Shown: piece after piece, positions 7,898 to 15,989 of the stretch | Numbering within the stretch: the first letter of the stretch is position 1 | How the letters are laid out: the number at the start of each line of letters is the position of its first letter | From: Pilibacter termitis | GTDB lineage: Bacteria > Bacillota > Bacilli > Lactobacillales > Streptococcaceae | Assembly: GCF_900167335.1 (NCBI RefSeq) | Contig: NZ_FUXI01000013.1 | Span: 1-41,152 of the forward strand | DNA length: 41,152 nucleotides | Direction: 5' to 3' | Position numbers and translations under genes: made by a program | Notes under the pieces: model-generated | Told to the model about the DNA's origin: nothing | What the model saw: only the letters and a program-made list of their open reading frames with translations | The model's database searches: none

Positions 7898-8128
7898 ATG
7901 GTAGTGCCAGAAAAAATCCAAACCTCAGTAGAACGTTTAAAAGAAGTGGCAACGGATAAAGCTCAAGAGCTAAAAAGCAATTTCACAGATCAAGTGGAAA
8001 AAATTCACGAACTTGTACAAAAAGATTACTCTATTTTCTTATCGGTTGAAAAAGATGGTGTAAAACGCATAGTGAAAACCAATCGTCCGACCAAGCGAAT
8101 AATTAAATGGCAAAGTAAAGGTCATTAA
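7898..8128 (+). CDS. Small basic protein of unknown function
   Basis: 76 residues, not recognised. The first 45 are charged and helix-prone, like a short amphipathic coiled coil. The C-terminus is strongly basic (KRIVKTNRPTKRIIKW). There is no signal peptide or membrane segment. It is a single-gene unit, with a possible leader hairpin upstream and a shared terminator just after the stop. The ATG at 7898 has GAAGGA about 10 bases upstream; a GTG two codons later is possible. Confidence 0.65.
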   Translation: MVVPEKIQTSVERLKEVATDKAQELKSNFTDQVEKIHELVQKDYSIFLSVEKDGVKRIVKTNRPTKRIIKWQSKGH

Positions 8129-8174
8129 AAAAAAAGAATGTAAGTCGCCTCCCGCTGACTTACATTCTTTTTTA
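8127..8174. terminator. Bidirectional terminator between convergent genes
   Basis: AAAAAAGAATGTAAGTC pairs with GACTTACATTCTTTTTT across a 10-base loop. A T-run follows on one strand and an A-run on the other, so it can serve both the small basic protein gene and the XRE gene. Confidence 0.9.
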
Positions 8175-8525
8175 TGCTTCTTGAAGTAAATTTAAGAAAT
8201 AATCTTTTTCGCTCACCTGTCCTTTTAGCAAACGAATAAAGATAGATATTTTGAGTTTTTCATTGGCATTTAATTCTTCGCCATGATAACTAAGTGGTGT
8301 AGTTAATACCTTTTCAATATCATTTTTGCGAACGCTACTTGAAACTAATAAATTATAATCTACTTGCAAAACTTCAGCGACACGTTTGATAAATGAAATT
8401 GGTGGGTCGTATTCCCCACGTTCAAATTTTTGATAGGTTGTCCTCGAAACAAAGACTTTTTCTGCCATTTTGCGTTGAGAAATTCCAGATTCTACTCGTA
8501 ATTTTCTAACCAATTGTTCGTCCAT
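8172..8525 (-). CDS. XRE-family helix-turn-helix transcriptional regulator
   Basis: DNA-binding protein of 117 residues. The N-terminal Cro/C1-type domain (about 1-62) has recognition helices around SQRKMAEKVFVSRTTYQKFE. The C-terminal 50 residues are acidic and helical with no recognised ligand domain. The ATG at 8525 has GGGAGG just upstream; the longer reading frame has no such site. It is monocistronic, its targets are unknown, and no phage genes are nearby. Confidence 0.85.
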   Translation of the reverse strand: MDEQLVRKLRVESGISQRKMAEKVFVSRTTYQKFERGEYDPPISFIKRVAEVLQVDYNLLVSSSVRKNDIEKVLTTPLSYHGEELNANEKLKISIFIRLLKGQVSEKDYFLNLLQEA

Positions 8526-8858
8526 CGTCAATCCTCCCTTTGAAAATATAGTACCAAAAAAGAAAGGTGGATATGTTTCTTTTTTTATGCTAATTCTCAT
8601 TTTTTATGAAACATAAACGAGCATAATCTGGAAAAAATAGATGAGTGCAATTCCGAAAACCACTTGTAATTAGAAAAAAACAAAGATTGAGAGAAAGAGA
8701 GAACTTCATGAATTTCTTAAAAAAGTTTTTGTATTTGTTTAAAAATGCCAAAGGAAGACAGATGTGGATTGTCAAAATGTATGTTTAATGAAGGGGAGTA
8801 TATAAAGTCAGTGAGGAAATTTAGGATATTATAATGAACCTCTCCTTTACAACACCCA
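8526..8858. other. Intergenic region with one possible small ORF
   Basis: This AT-rich gap separates the XRE gene from the rplS terminator. It should hold the XRE promoter on the minus strand, although no strong hexamer pair stands out. The only coding candidate is the 26-codon ORF at 8708. Confidence 0.5.
8708..8788 (+). CDS. Possible small cationic peptide (26 aa)
   Basis: ATG to TAA encodes MNFLKKFLYLFKNAKG and then a tail with six or seven net positive charges overall. The first 12 residues alternate Lys with Phe/Leu/Tyr like an amphipathic helix. A purine-rich GAGAGAAAGAGAGAAC precedes the ATG but is not a strong ribosome binding site. It could be a small membrane-active peptide or a chance ORF. 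Confidence 0.25.
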   Translation: MNFLKKFLYLFKNAKGRQMWIVKMYV

Positions 8859-8887
8859 AAAAAGCCTAACCCAAAAGGTTAAGCTTT
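8859..8887 (-). terminator. Terminator of rplS
   Basis: Read on the minus strand, AGCTTAACC pairs with GGGTTAGGCT around TTTT and is followed by six T. It lies immediately after the rplS stop codon. Confidence 0.8.
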
Positions 8888-8895
8888 CAACTGTC

Positions 8896-9243
8896 TTAAC
8901 GACGAATTTCTTTGATACGAGCTGCTTTTCCTTGCAATGCACGCAAGTAGTAAAGTTTCGCACGACGTACTTTACCGTAGCGGACTACTTCGATTTTTGC
9001 TACACGTGGAGTGTGAAGTGGGAATGTACGTTCTACACCAACACCGTTTGAGATTTTACGAACAGTGTACGTTTCGCTAATTCCAGCACCACGGCGTTTG
9101 ATTACAACACCTTCAAAAATCTGGATACGTTCGCGACTTCCTTCGACAACTTTCGCATGAACACGTACAGTGTCTCCCGGGCGAAAAGCAGGAATGTCTG
9201 AGCGAAGTTGCTCTTTTGTTAATTCTTCAATCAATGGATTCAT
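8896..9243 (-). CDS. rplS: 50S ribosomal protein L19
   Basis: Structural protein of the large subunit at the 30S-50S interface, 115 residues, full family length. Recognisable stretches are [30 protein letters not shown] and [16 protein letters not shown], with the basic C-terminus [18 protein letters not shown] precedes the ATG. It has its own promoter and terminator. In many Firmicutes it sits in an rpsP-rimM-trmD-rplS cluster, but here those genes are absent. Confidence 0.97.
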   Translation of the reverse strand: MNPLIEELTKEQLRSDIPAFRPGDTVRVHAKVVEGSRERIQIFEGVVIKRRGAGISETYTVRKISNGVGVERTFPLHTPRVAKIEVVRYGKVRRAKLYYLRALQGKAARIKEIRR

Positions 9244-9330
9244 CTTAATCCGTCTCCTTTTTCCAGTCTATCAATAGAAATTTGAACTCTCCAGCGGATA
9301 AACGTAATACGTGAAAAACTCACGAAGAAA

Positions 9331-9359
9331 ATTATACCATGAAATACTCTATTTGTAAA
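9331..9359 (-). promoter_or_regulatory. Promoter of rplS
   Basis: On the minus strand, TTTACA (9354-9359) and TATAAT (9331-9336) are 17 bases apart. The resulting leader is about 80 nt. Firmicute rplS leaders can carry an L19 autoregulatory structure, but I could not confirm one here. Confidence 0.8.
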
Positions 9360-9403
9360 GGAAATTTTTTTCTAGTCCGAATGTCTATTGTTTATTTGCT
9401 CGT

Positions 9404-9450
9404 TAAAAAAAGTCATAGAAGGATAAAATTCCGTTTATCCTTCCATGAAC
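9404..9450 (-). terminator. Terminator of the oligopeptide-binding protein gene
   Basis: On the minus strand, TCATGGAAGGATAAA pairs with TTTATCCTTCTATGA around a 6-base loop, then seven T follow. Confidence 0.88.
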
Positions 9451-9463
9451 TAATTCTCAATTT

Positions 9464-11101
9464 TTAATTTTTCCATTTCAAATCTTTCAATGTCAATGGA
9501 GAGGCGAATGTGTGGAAATTCACACCCTCGAGATCTGGATTTTGTAAAACGGTTTGTTGATTTTGGCTTAACACTGCCATACCAGCCGTTTCTTCAAGTG
9601 CAACTTTTTCCGCCTCTTTCAATACCTCCCATCGTTTTTCAGGGTCAAGAGCATAGTCTTTTGATGCTTTATCAATCAACTCATCAAATTTCTTATTAGA
9701 ATAGTTGCGGTCATTGCCTGAGTAGAGCATTTTCAAAGTAGAAATTGGGTCTTTATAGTCAGGTGTCCAGTAAATTAGAAAAGCATCATAATTACTTTCA
9801 CGACTAAGATTCAGAGCAGTTTCTGTTGGTAATGCACGCACATCAACCGTTAAACCAGAGAAGTTTTCTTGCCATTGATTTTGAATACTTTCGCCAAATT
9901 TTTTGTAAACTTCAGCATCAGTTGACATCAATTCAATCGTTACTTTCTCGCCAAGCTCTTTTTGAGCAAGTTTCCAGTATTTTTGAGCCTCTTCTTTATT
10001 ATAAGCCATAACGTCACCCGCATCTTTACGGAAGTCAACCCCTGTTTTTTCATTACTGAAAAATTCACTTGTTACCATTCCATTGAGTGCTTGCGAGCCG
10101 TCTGCGATTACGTTTTTCACCAAATTGTCTTTGTCAATCCCAAGTGCCAATGCTTTGCGAAGATTTTCATTTGCAAGTGGCGTAGGTTTTCCGTTTCTTT
10201 TTTGGTTAAATCGAATATAATTCATCGTAGCTGTTGGATAAGATTTGAAGTTTTCATGTTTCAAATTCATTTGAGCAGTGCTACCGCTAAGATAAGCGAG
10301 GTCAAGTTTTTTATTGTCAAACAAATTCAAAGCAGTATTGCCTTCTTTAACTGTTTCATAGTGAATATTTTCCACGTTGACATTGTCTTTATCCCAGTAT
10401 TGTTTATTTTTCTTCAAATCCCAGCTCGTTGCCGAATGTTCCCAGTTTTCCACGATAAATGGACCATTATAGGCGACAGAATCAGCTGTTGTACCATATT
10501 TTTTGCCATATTTCTTCACAGCGTCTTCGTTTTGTGGGAAAAATGTTGAAAACGTCAAAAGTGAAGTGAAGAAAGGTTTAGGCTCTTTTAGTGTTACTTG
10601 CAACGTCAAATCATCTAGTGATTTGACACCTAAACTATCGACTTCTTTCTCGCCATTTGCCACTTCCACCCCATTTTGAATCGTTTCTTGGATAAGGAAA
10701 CTGTAAATATAACTGTTTTTCGGGTCAGCCACTCGTTTCCATGCGTACTCAAAGTCATGTGCCGTCACTGCTTTTTCATCGCTCCACTTCATTCCCTCAC
10801 GAAGTGTAATTGTATAAGTCAAACCGTCCGTAGAAATTTCGGGCAATTCTTTTGCAGCAGCAGGAATGACATTGTCTTTGTCATCAAGCGTGTAAAGTCC
10901 TTCAAACGCAGCAGTATGCGTAATCGCATCTGGAAAGTCAAGCAATGCCGCTGAATCTAGTGTTGTCAACTCACTTTGCGACATGAGATGAACCGTTTTT
11001 TCTTGTGTTTCCTCTTTTTTGCTCTCGTTTCCATTTGAGCAAGCACTTAGTAAAATAGGTGCCAACAAGCTCAGTGTGATGAGTGTTTTTCTTTTTTTCA
11101 T
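9464..11101 (-). CDS. Oligopeptide ABC transporter substrate-binding lipoprotein (OppA/DppE family)
   Basis: Extracytoplasmic peptide-binding lipoprotein, 545 aa. The signal is MKKRKTLITLSLLAPILLSAC with lipobox LSAC (Cys about 21), so it is anchored to the outer face of the membrane. The SBP family 5 core is clear: LREGMKWSDEKAVTAHDFEYAWKR, the YNGPFIVENW region and RKALALGIDKDNLV. No permease or ATPase gene is adjacent, so it probably feeds an Opp system encoded elsewhere or has a sensing or pheromone-binding role. It lies 42 bases downstream of the cupin gene and probably shares its transcript. Confidence 0.92.
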   Translation of the reverse strand: MKKRKTLITLSLLAPILLSACSNGNESKKEETQEKTVHLMSQSELTTLDSAALLDFPDAITHTAAFEGLYTLDDKDNVIPAAAKELPEISTDGLTYTITLREGMKWSDEKAVTAHDFEYAWKRVADPKNSYIYSFLIQETIQNGVEVANGEKEVDSLGVKSLDDLTLQVTLKEPKPFFTSLLTFSTFFPQNEDAVKKYGKKYGTTADSVAYNGPFIVENWEHSATSWDLKKNKQYWDKDNVNVENIHYETVKEGNTALNLFDNKKLDLAYLSGSTAQMNLKHENFKSYPTATMNYIRFNQKRNGKPTPLANENLRKALALGIDKDNLVKNVIADGSQALNGMVTSEFFSNEKTGVDFRKDAGDVMAYNKEEAQKYWKLAQKELGEKVTIELMSTDAEVYKKFGESIQNQWQENFSGLTVDVRALPTETALNLSRESNYDAFLIYWTPDYKDPISTLKMLYSGNDRNYSNKKFDELIDKASKDYALDPEKRWEVLKEAEKVALEETAGMAVLSQNQQTVLQNPDLEGVNFHTFASPLTLKDLKWKN

Positions 11102-11143
11102 TTTGTTTTTTTCCTCTCATTAAAAAAATTAAATCAGCAGAAG

Positions 11144-11461
11144 TTATCTTTCCACTAAAAACCAGACAACAACAGCCTCTTCATTGCTATCGTTGTAATT
11201 GATATGCCCTTCGCCAGCCTCAATCAATTGGGCATCACCTGCCTTGCCAACAATATCTTCACCGTTTTCTAATATTGTATGTGCAACGCCAGAGACGACA
11301 TATGAAAATTCATCTTGCTCGTGACGAGCAAAATCTTTTTCAGGTCGTCGTTCGCCCGGTAATAGTGTAATAATTCCCATTTGTACACGAGAATTATCTT
11401 GGTTTTGTGCATCAAAAAAAGTTTCAAATAATTTTGATGAGTCTTTAGAAATGACTTTCAT
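11144..11461 (-). CDS. Single-domain cupin protein
   Basis: Small beta-barrel protein, 105 aa. The cupin motifs are visible: ARHEQDEFSYVVSGVAHTI (motif 1 with His and Glu ligands) and GEGHINYNDSNEEA (motif 2 with His). Such proteins bind a metal and may act as sugar or small-molecule enzymes or sensors; no specific reaction can be assigned. The ATG at 11461 follows TTGGAGGGAAACA; the longer upstream frame lacks a ribosome binding site. It is the first gene of a unit with the peptide-binding lipoprotein. Confidence 0.8.
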   Translation of the reverse strand: MKVISKDSSKLFETFFDAQNQDNSRVQMGIITLLPGERRPEKDFARHEQDEFSYVVSGVAHTILENGEDIVGKAGDAQLIEAGEGHINYNDSNEEAVVVWFLVER

Positions 11462-11639
11462 TGTTTCCCTCCAATCAGCCTTACACCCAGAAAAATTTTT
11501 TTCTCCATTTAGTATAAAAATTCTGAATATATATGCGTATTTTTGCTGAAATACTAAAAAATAAGAATATTTTCTCATTTACTCAGTCCGCTAAATCAGA
11601 CTTAAAAATGATTTTCCTTCATTTTTTACTATTTTTATC

Positions 11640-11668
11640 ACTATACCAATGTTCAAGAGTGTTGTCAA
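11640..11668 (-). promoter_or_regulatory. Promoter of the cupin - peptide-binding protein unit
   Basis: On the minus strand, TTGACA (11663-11668) and TATAGT (11640-11645) are exactly 17 bases apart, the best consensus match in the window. The start point near 11632 leaves a leader of about 170 nt before the cupin ATG. Confidence 0.85.
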
Positions 11669-11700
11669 AAGTTTTTCAAAAAACTTAGGGATAATAGCAA

Positions 11701-11771
11701 GGTTGCCTCTAAAAATTCACGCTTACCCAAAATAGCTAATTTTGTTTTAACCGGAATTTTTAGAGATTCCC
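11701..11771. repeat. Family-2 palindromic repeat, copy 1
   Basis: The outer arms are GGTTGCCTCTAAAAATTC and GGAATTTTTAGAGATTCCC. The inner part, CGCTTACCCAAAATAGCTAATTTTG, matches the core seen at 23341 and 31466. It starts at the base next to the stop codon of the ArAE gene and may act as that gene's 3' hairpin. Confidence 0.75.
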
Positions 11772-12746
11772 TTAATTTTCCATTTCTCTTACAAATTCCC
11801 TTTTCACTTGTATCATCACTTCAATCAGTTGCAATACTTGAAATAAACCAGCACGATTTTCAAATTCTTCCCGTGTTTTCGGTAGGGGCATTTCTCGGTA
11901 GCTGGCATATGCATTTTGAATTTGCTCTAAAAGGATTTTTCCGTCATTATTGGTTGCATAAGTCAGACTAAGGTTTTCAAAAATACGGGCGATTTCGTCA
12001 AAATGTTCGGTATCGACTTCCAGTTTAATCATGTGCTGAAGAATTTCTGACAAAATATTTACTTGCATTTGACGCATGGTGAAATATTTGTAGAAAAATT
12101 CATTTCGTGAAAACACATGATTTTCCATATATTTTTGCGAAATCGTAACGTTTTTTTCAGTAAAAAGAAGTAATTTGTGACATCTTTTATAAAGTTGCTC
12201 CGCCTCCATTTTTCGATTGACATGACTTGCAAGGAGACCTGCAATTTCCTTAAATTCCAACTCTAATTCCAACTGATTTTCAGCAAGCTCTTTTTCGTCG
12301 TTTGGCATATAAAGATTAGCGATTAATGCAAAACCAACACCAATGCACATCAAAAGTAATTCGTTTAAAATAAGTGGCAAGCTCGTTTGCTTTTCAATCA
12401 GAAAATGCGTCACTAAAACAGAATTGACCACAATGCCGTCGCTCATTCCAAGATACGTGGTAATTGGAATAAATAACAACAAATAGATACCAAACGTAAT
12501 AGGAGTAAATCCTAGCGTGTGAAAAAGTAGAGCAGCGAGGAGTATTGCGATTAGTAAACTCAAAAGGCGATTCACGCCTGTAATAATCGTACTTTTTTTG
12601 GTATTGCTCACGCTTAACACCGCAATAATTCCAGCACTTACTGCATATTCAAGATGAAATACGTTGGCAACAAGGACGGCAAGTGTTGCTGAAATAGCAG
12701 TTTTGATTGTACGAAGTCCAATTTTTATTTTCGGTCTATTTTTCAT
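11772..12746 (-). CDS. ArAE/FUSC-like integral membrane protein
   Basis: 324 residues. The N-terminal half (about 10-150) has five or six hydrophobic helices (TAISATLAVLVANVFHLEYA, AGIIAVLSVSNTKKST, LLSLLIAILLAALLF). The C-terminal half is cytoplasmic, helical and charged. This matches the aromatic acid exporter family (ArAE_1, formerly DUF939) common in Gram-positives. Transport substrates are unproven. It is a single gene read away from pckA, and AAGGTAATC precedes the ATG. Confidence 0.75.
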   Translation of the reverse strand: MKNRPKIKIGLRTIKTAISATLAVLVANVFHLEYAVSAGIIAVLSVSNTKKSTIITGVNRLLSLLIAILLAALLFHTLGFTPITFGIYLLLFIPITTYLGMSDGIVVNSVLVTHFLIEKQTSLPLILNELLLMCIGVGFALIANLYMPNDEKELAENQLELELEFKEIAGLLASHVNRKMEAEQLYKRCHKLLLFTEKNVTISQKYMENHVFSRNEFFYKYFTMRQMQVNILSEILQHMIKLEVDTEHFDEIARIFENLSLTYATNNDGKILLEQIQNAYASYREMPLPKTREEFENRAGLFQVLQLIEVMIQVKREFVREMEN

Positions 12747-12874
12747 GATGATTACCTTCTATTTTTAACTAAAGTTACTAGTTTCCTAATTTTAAGCGAA
12801 ACAATAACAATAATAATGATACAATCATATCAAAAAAATTGTTTTATAGACAGAAAAAGATTTAAGGAAATACT

Positions 12875-12930
12875 AAAAAGGGCAAGAAGTACAATCTATG
12901 TTTTAAGAATAGAAGTATTTTCTTGCCCTC
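12875..12930 (-). terminator. Terminator of pckA
   Basis: On the minus strand, AGGGCAAGAA pairs with TTCTTGCCCT across a 31-base loop with internal pairing, followed by five T. Confidence 0.75.
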
Positions 12931-12935
12931 AATAA

Positions 12936-14600
12936 TTATGCTAGATTTTCTTTGAGTTCTTCAATCATTTGACGAACGACTTCTTCCGTGCCGTCAGGTA
13001 AAGCATGGTAGCCGCCAAGTTCTGTTTTCTTTTTGAGAATGAAATCGAGACGATTTTCCATTCTGAAAATTAATTTCTTCACGTAATCAGCATTTGAAAA
13101 ATCAGGGGTGAACCCTTCAATTTCACGATATTTCATTCCTTCGATAGAACCGAAGTTTTTCCATTCAACTTCGTCATCGACCACTGCTTCAATCGAAGAA
13201 AGAGTGTGATGTGGTTTGACTTTTTCATCGTTGAAAAATCCTGTGTTTAAGATATAGCACTCGGTTTTTCTTTGCTCAAATAGATTTTTGAAATCCTCAA
13301 AATCTTCGCCAAGAGCATAAGCACGAAATGGATTGGCGAATGGCTCGATAACGAGAGCATCCATGTCTACTTTGCCCACGATATTTTCAGCAGTAGAGCG
13401 TTTGGTGGCAAGTGTCAAGCCAAATACTGCAGCGAGAGTGGCATCTTCAATTTTGACAATTGGTGGCAAGGAGTCGTCTTTCATAATCCAGTAGACAGCA
13501 TCAATGCTCTCTTTTAAATGGTCGACACGGTTTGGTGTGACAAATTTAGATTTGACTGTTCGTCCGTTTCCGTTGCGAATATCTTCGGTTACAAGCACTT
13601 TTTTTCCCGTAGTATCAAGGGTTACGCCGACATTTTGACAAGTAAGGAAATATTTTACCGCCTCACTATCCATTGGGTAATCTTGCGTTTTATCAAAATA
13701 AGCAGGCTCAAGAGCAGTAGTAGAACCGTCTTCTTTGGAAATGACGAACGCATCATCATGTAATACAGTTACATCATATTTATCTGCGTTTTTTGCAAGA
13801 GTAATCGTAGATTTTCCACTTCCAGAGAGACCGTAGGCTGCCATTGTGTATTTTTTACCATTTGCCAAAGTGTACTGTTTCATACCGCCATGACACGCAA
13901 CAAAGCCATTTCTATGAGCTGCCGCCCAAGCAAGAGTGAGCGTTCCTTTTTTAAATTCGCCAAAATAACGCAATCCAAGCACCACAGCAGTATTGTGAAG
14001 TGGATCAAAAAGAGCAATACCATGCGGAAAATCAGGGTGCGTCCAATCAGGATCACCAACGATAAAAATATCCCCTTGATTGTATGGAGTAGAATTGGCA
14101 TACATTTCCTCATACTCCGAAGTAATCGCTTGGAAATTGAGCATATAGCTTAAAATATTATTTTCATATCCCTCTGGCAAGAGAAGATGACTTTTCATCA
14201 TAAATGCTTCATCTAGCCCTACGACAACGTCACAGGTTAAAGTTTTCTTGAGATTAAGCTGATACATTGCCTCACGCACAAGTTTGGCAAAATAAGCCTC
14301 GTCAACTTCTGGTTGCCCAATAATTTTGCGAGCAGCAGCAGTACGACCCACGATTTCACCGTCATTGAAAACAAGTACACTCGCTTCACTTGGTAACCCT
14401 AAATCTTCTGCACGATAAATTGGTAGACTTGTTTTGATTACGCCTTTTGCTTTTTCTGCTAATCTGTACGCTTCCTCGGTGTTTTTCACACGAGAGACGG
14501 TATTGGCATAAAAGGCAGTTTCCACGGTTGAACGAATCGCCGAGAATAAAACGTTTCCATTCTTAATATCTTCGATTTTGTAATTTCCAATTGTAGACAT
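12936..14600 (-). CDS. pckA: Phosphoenolpyruvate carboxykinase (ATP)
   Basis: Cytoplasmic enzyme that interconverts oxaloacetate + ATP and PEP + CO2 + ADP (EC 4.1.1.49), 554 aa. The ATP-type kinase loop YGLSGSGKSTITLA lies at about 257-268. DDAFVISKEDGSTTALEPAYFDK and the upstream GDPDWTHPDFPHG and RYFGEFKKGTLTLAW match the family. In lactic acid bacteria the enzyme may work in either direction, toward PEP or toward CO2 fixation and ATP gain. The start at 14600 follows AAGGAGTGATTTT; an upstream in-frame ATG lacks a site. Monocistronic. Confidence 0.93.
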   Translation of the reverse strand: MSTIGNYKIEDIKNGNVLFSAIRSTVETAFYANTVSRVKNTEEAYRLAEKAKGVIKTSLPIYRAEDLGLPSEASVLVFNDGEIVGRTAAARKIIGQPEVDEAYFAKLVREAMYQLNLKKTLTCDVVVGLDEAFMMKSHLLLPEGYENNILSYMLNFQAITSEYEEMYANSTPYNQGDIFIVGDPDWTHPDFPHGIALFDPLHNTAVVLGLRYFGEFKKGTLTLAWAAAHRNGFVACHGGMKQYTLANGKKYTMAAYGLSGSGKSTITLAKNADKYDVTVLHDDAFVISKEDGSTTALEPAYFDKTQDYPMDSEAVKYFLTCQNVGVTLDTTGKKVLVTEDIRNGNGRTVKSKFVTPNRVDHLKESIDAVYWIMKDDSLPPIVKIEDATLAAVFGLTLATKRSTAENIVGKVDMDALVIEPFANPFRAYALGEDFEDFKNLFEQRKTECYILNTGFFNDEKVKPHHTLSSIEAVVDDEVEWKNFGSIEGMKYREIEGFTPDFSNADYVKKLIFRMENRLDFILKKKTELGGYHALPDGTEEVVRQMIEELKENLA

Positions 14601-14798
14601 AAAATCACTCCTTATCACTTTCCTTGTTTTTCTTACAATTCTATTTTACCAGACTTTATGTAAAATGGCATTGATAATCTGTGAGCTTGAGAATTTTTTT
14701 GAATACAACAAAGAATATAACCATTATACTGGTAGCGGACAAAGAAATTTGTTATATTTAGGGGAAGAATAATAAAGGACACCCCTAAAAGGAATGAA

Positions 14799-15353
14799 AT
14801 GATGGAAAATTTGTTATATGTACTTGATGTAGTGAAAGAATGGTTTGTTTATGCACAAAAAAATTATAGAAAACAAGCGTTGCTGTTTTTGGTTATGATT
14901 GGCGTATTAATCGCTGCTAGTTATTCGATTTTCCCCTCGGCACGTGAGAAAATTCGAGCAAAAGAAATGGAAGTATTGGTGAACAATGACTTTCTTTATC
15001 CGAATAAAGTAAAGACGATTCATTACCATGAACTAGACAAACTACTAAAAGAAAAACCCGCTGTTACAGTAATTTTTGCGATACCAAACGGAAAAGAATA
15101 CACGAATTTGTTGAAATTGATGAACAAGGAAAAAGAAGTGAGTGCCATGAATCGCATGATTTATTTTTATCCTATTATTTATGATTTAGATGAATTGTCT
15201 CAAAAGTATCAGTTGAATGTCAAAAAAGGTATGATTGATATAATTTTTTTTAGTGGTGGAACGGAAAAAAATAGAATTCAACTTTCAAGCGAAACGGTGA
15301 TGAACAATCAAGTAATTCAACGAATTAACACTCTTGCAGTGACGGAAAAATAA
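14799..15353 (+). CDS. Membrane-anchored protein of unknown function, thioredoxin-like fold possible
   Basis: 184 residues. An N-terminal cytoplasmic stretch is followed by one membrane helix (about 28-46, LLFLVMIGVLIAASYS) and an outside or periplasm-facing domain of about 135 residues. VTVIFAIPNGKEYTNLLKLM and IIFFSGG resemble the strands of a thioredoxin-like fold, but there is no CXXC motif, so redox activity is unlikely. Two ATG codons are in tandem; 14802 has slightly better spacing to AAGGAA. No family is recognised with confidence. Confidence 0.6.
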   Translation: MMENLLYVLDVVKEWFVYAQKNYRKQALLFLVMIGVLIAASYSIFPSAREKIRAKEMEVLVNNDFLYPNKVKTIHYHELDKLLKEKPAVTVIFAIPNGKEYTNLLKLMNKEKEVSAMNRMIYFYPIIYDLDELSQKYQLNVKKGMIDIIFFSGGTEKNRIQLSSETVMNNQVIQRINTLAVTEK

Positions 15354-15509
15354 AATGTTAGAGCGAAATACGAAAAAATAATTATAATTTTTGAAGTTAT
15401 GTAGAAAAAAAGAGAAAATCACTTCATATCCTTTGAGAAATTAATGAAATGTTGCTATATTAGTTATAGGAAGTCACATCGTTAGTTTTTAGAGGAGTGG
15501 GTGATTATT

Positions 15510-15860
15510 ATGACACAGCAAACATTTCAACATCTTCACATTACACCGCAAACGCATCAGTTAGTTCATTTTCGTGGTTGTGATTATTATATGGTGCCGT
15601 ATGGTTCAAATTATAAAGTAGGTGATTTTATTTTAGTTTCTGAATTTGACAGTACAGGCGTTTGCCTGCACAGTTTTACTGAACAAATTTTAGAAATTGA
15701 TATTAACAAATCAAAGACGAAAATGATGCTTATTATGAAACCGTGGAGTGCAGCAGAAGAAATTTTCTCAAAACTAAAGAAAATGCGTCTGCAAGAAGAA
15801 TTTGACGAAAAAAACAAAGAGCGTGAGTTTTTACATCTTACACAGAGTTTTGCAATTTGA
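15510..15860 (+). CDS. DUF3850/ASCH-like small protein
   Basis: 116 residues. The segment YKVGDFILVSEFDSTGVCLH resembles the DUF3850 signature (YKVGD...REW), a PUA/ASCH-like fold that may bind RNA. An N-terminal HLHITPQTHQLV and a charged helical tail with KLKKMRLQEEFDEKNKERE follow the pattern loosely. The ATG at 15510 is used, with AGAGGAG upstream; a GTG at 15501 is in frame but too close to that site. Function unknown. Confidence 0.55.
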   Translation: MTQQTFQHLHITPQTHQLVHFRGCDYYMVPYGSNYKVGDFILVSEFDSTGVCLHSFTEQILEIDINKSKTKMMLIMKPWSAAEEIFSKLKKMRLQEEFDEKNKEREFLHLTQSFAI

Positions 15861-15888
15861 CCGAGGAATTTTCTTCCTTGGTCTTTTT
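15859..15888 (+). terminator. Terminator after the DUF3850-like gene
   Basis: GACCGAGGAA pairs with TTCCTTGGTC around a five-base loop, followed by five T. The stem overlaps the stop codon by two bases. Confidence 0.88.
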
Positions 15889-15949
15889 AGAACTTTACCA
15901 TTTCTTAAACAAAAAAATTTGACTACTTACTGCTTTTTTATTTTCACTA

Positions 15950-15958
15950 TGCTATAAT
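15950..15958 (+). promoter_or_regulatory. Extended -10 promoter of the LysM gene
   Basis: TGCTATAAT is an extended -10 element (TGnTATAAT) without a clear -35. It lies 31 bases before the TTG start of the LysM protein. Confidence 0.6.
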
Positions 15959-15989
15959 TCAGTGAGTAATATTCATGGAGGGAATTATT

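Noticed and set aside
9244-9330. L19 autoregulatory leader RNA
   Set aside because: Position fits, but I could not draw a convincing conserved fold by eye; a covariance-model search would decide.
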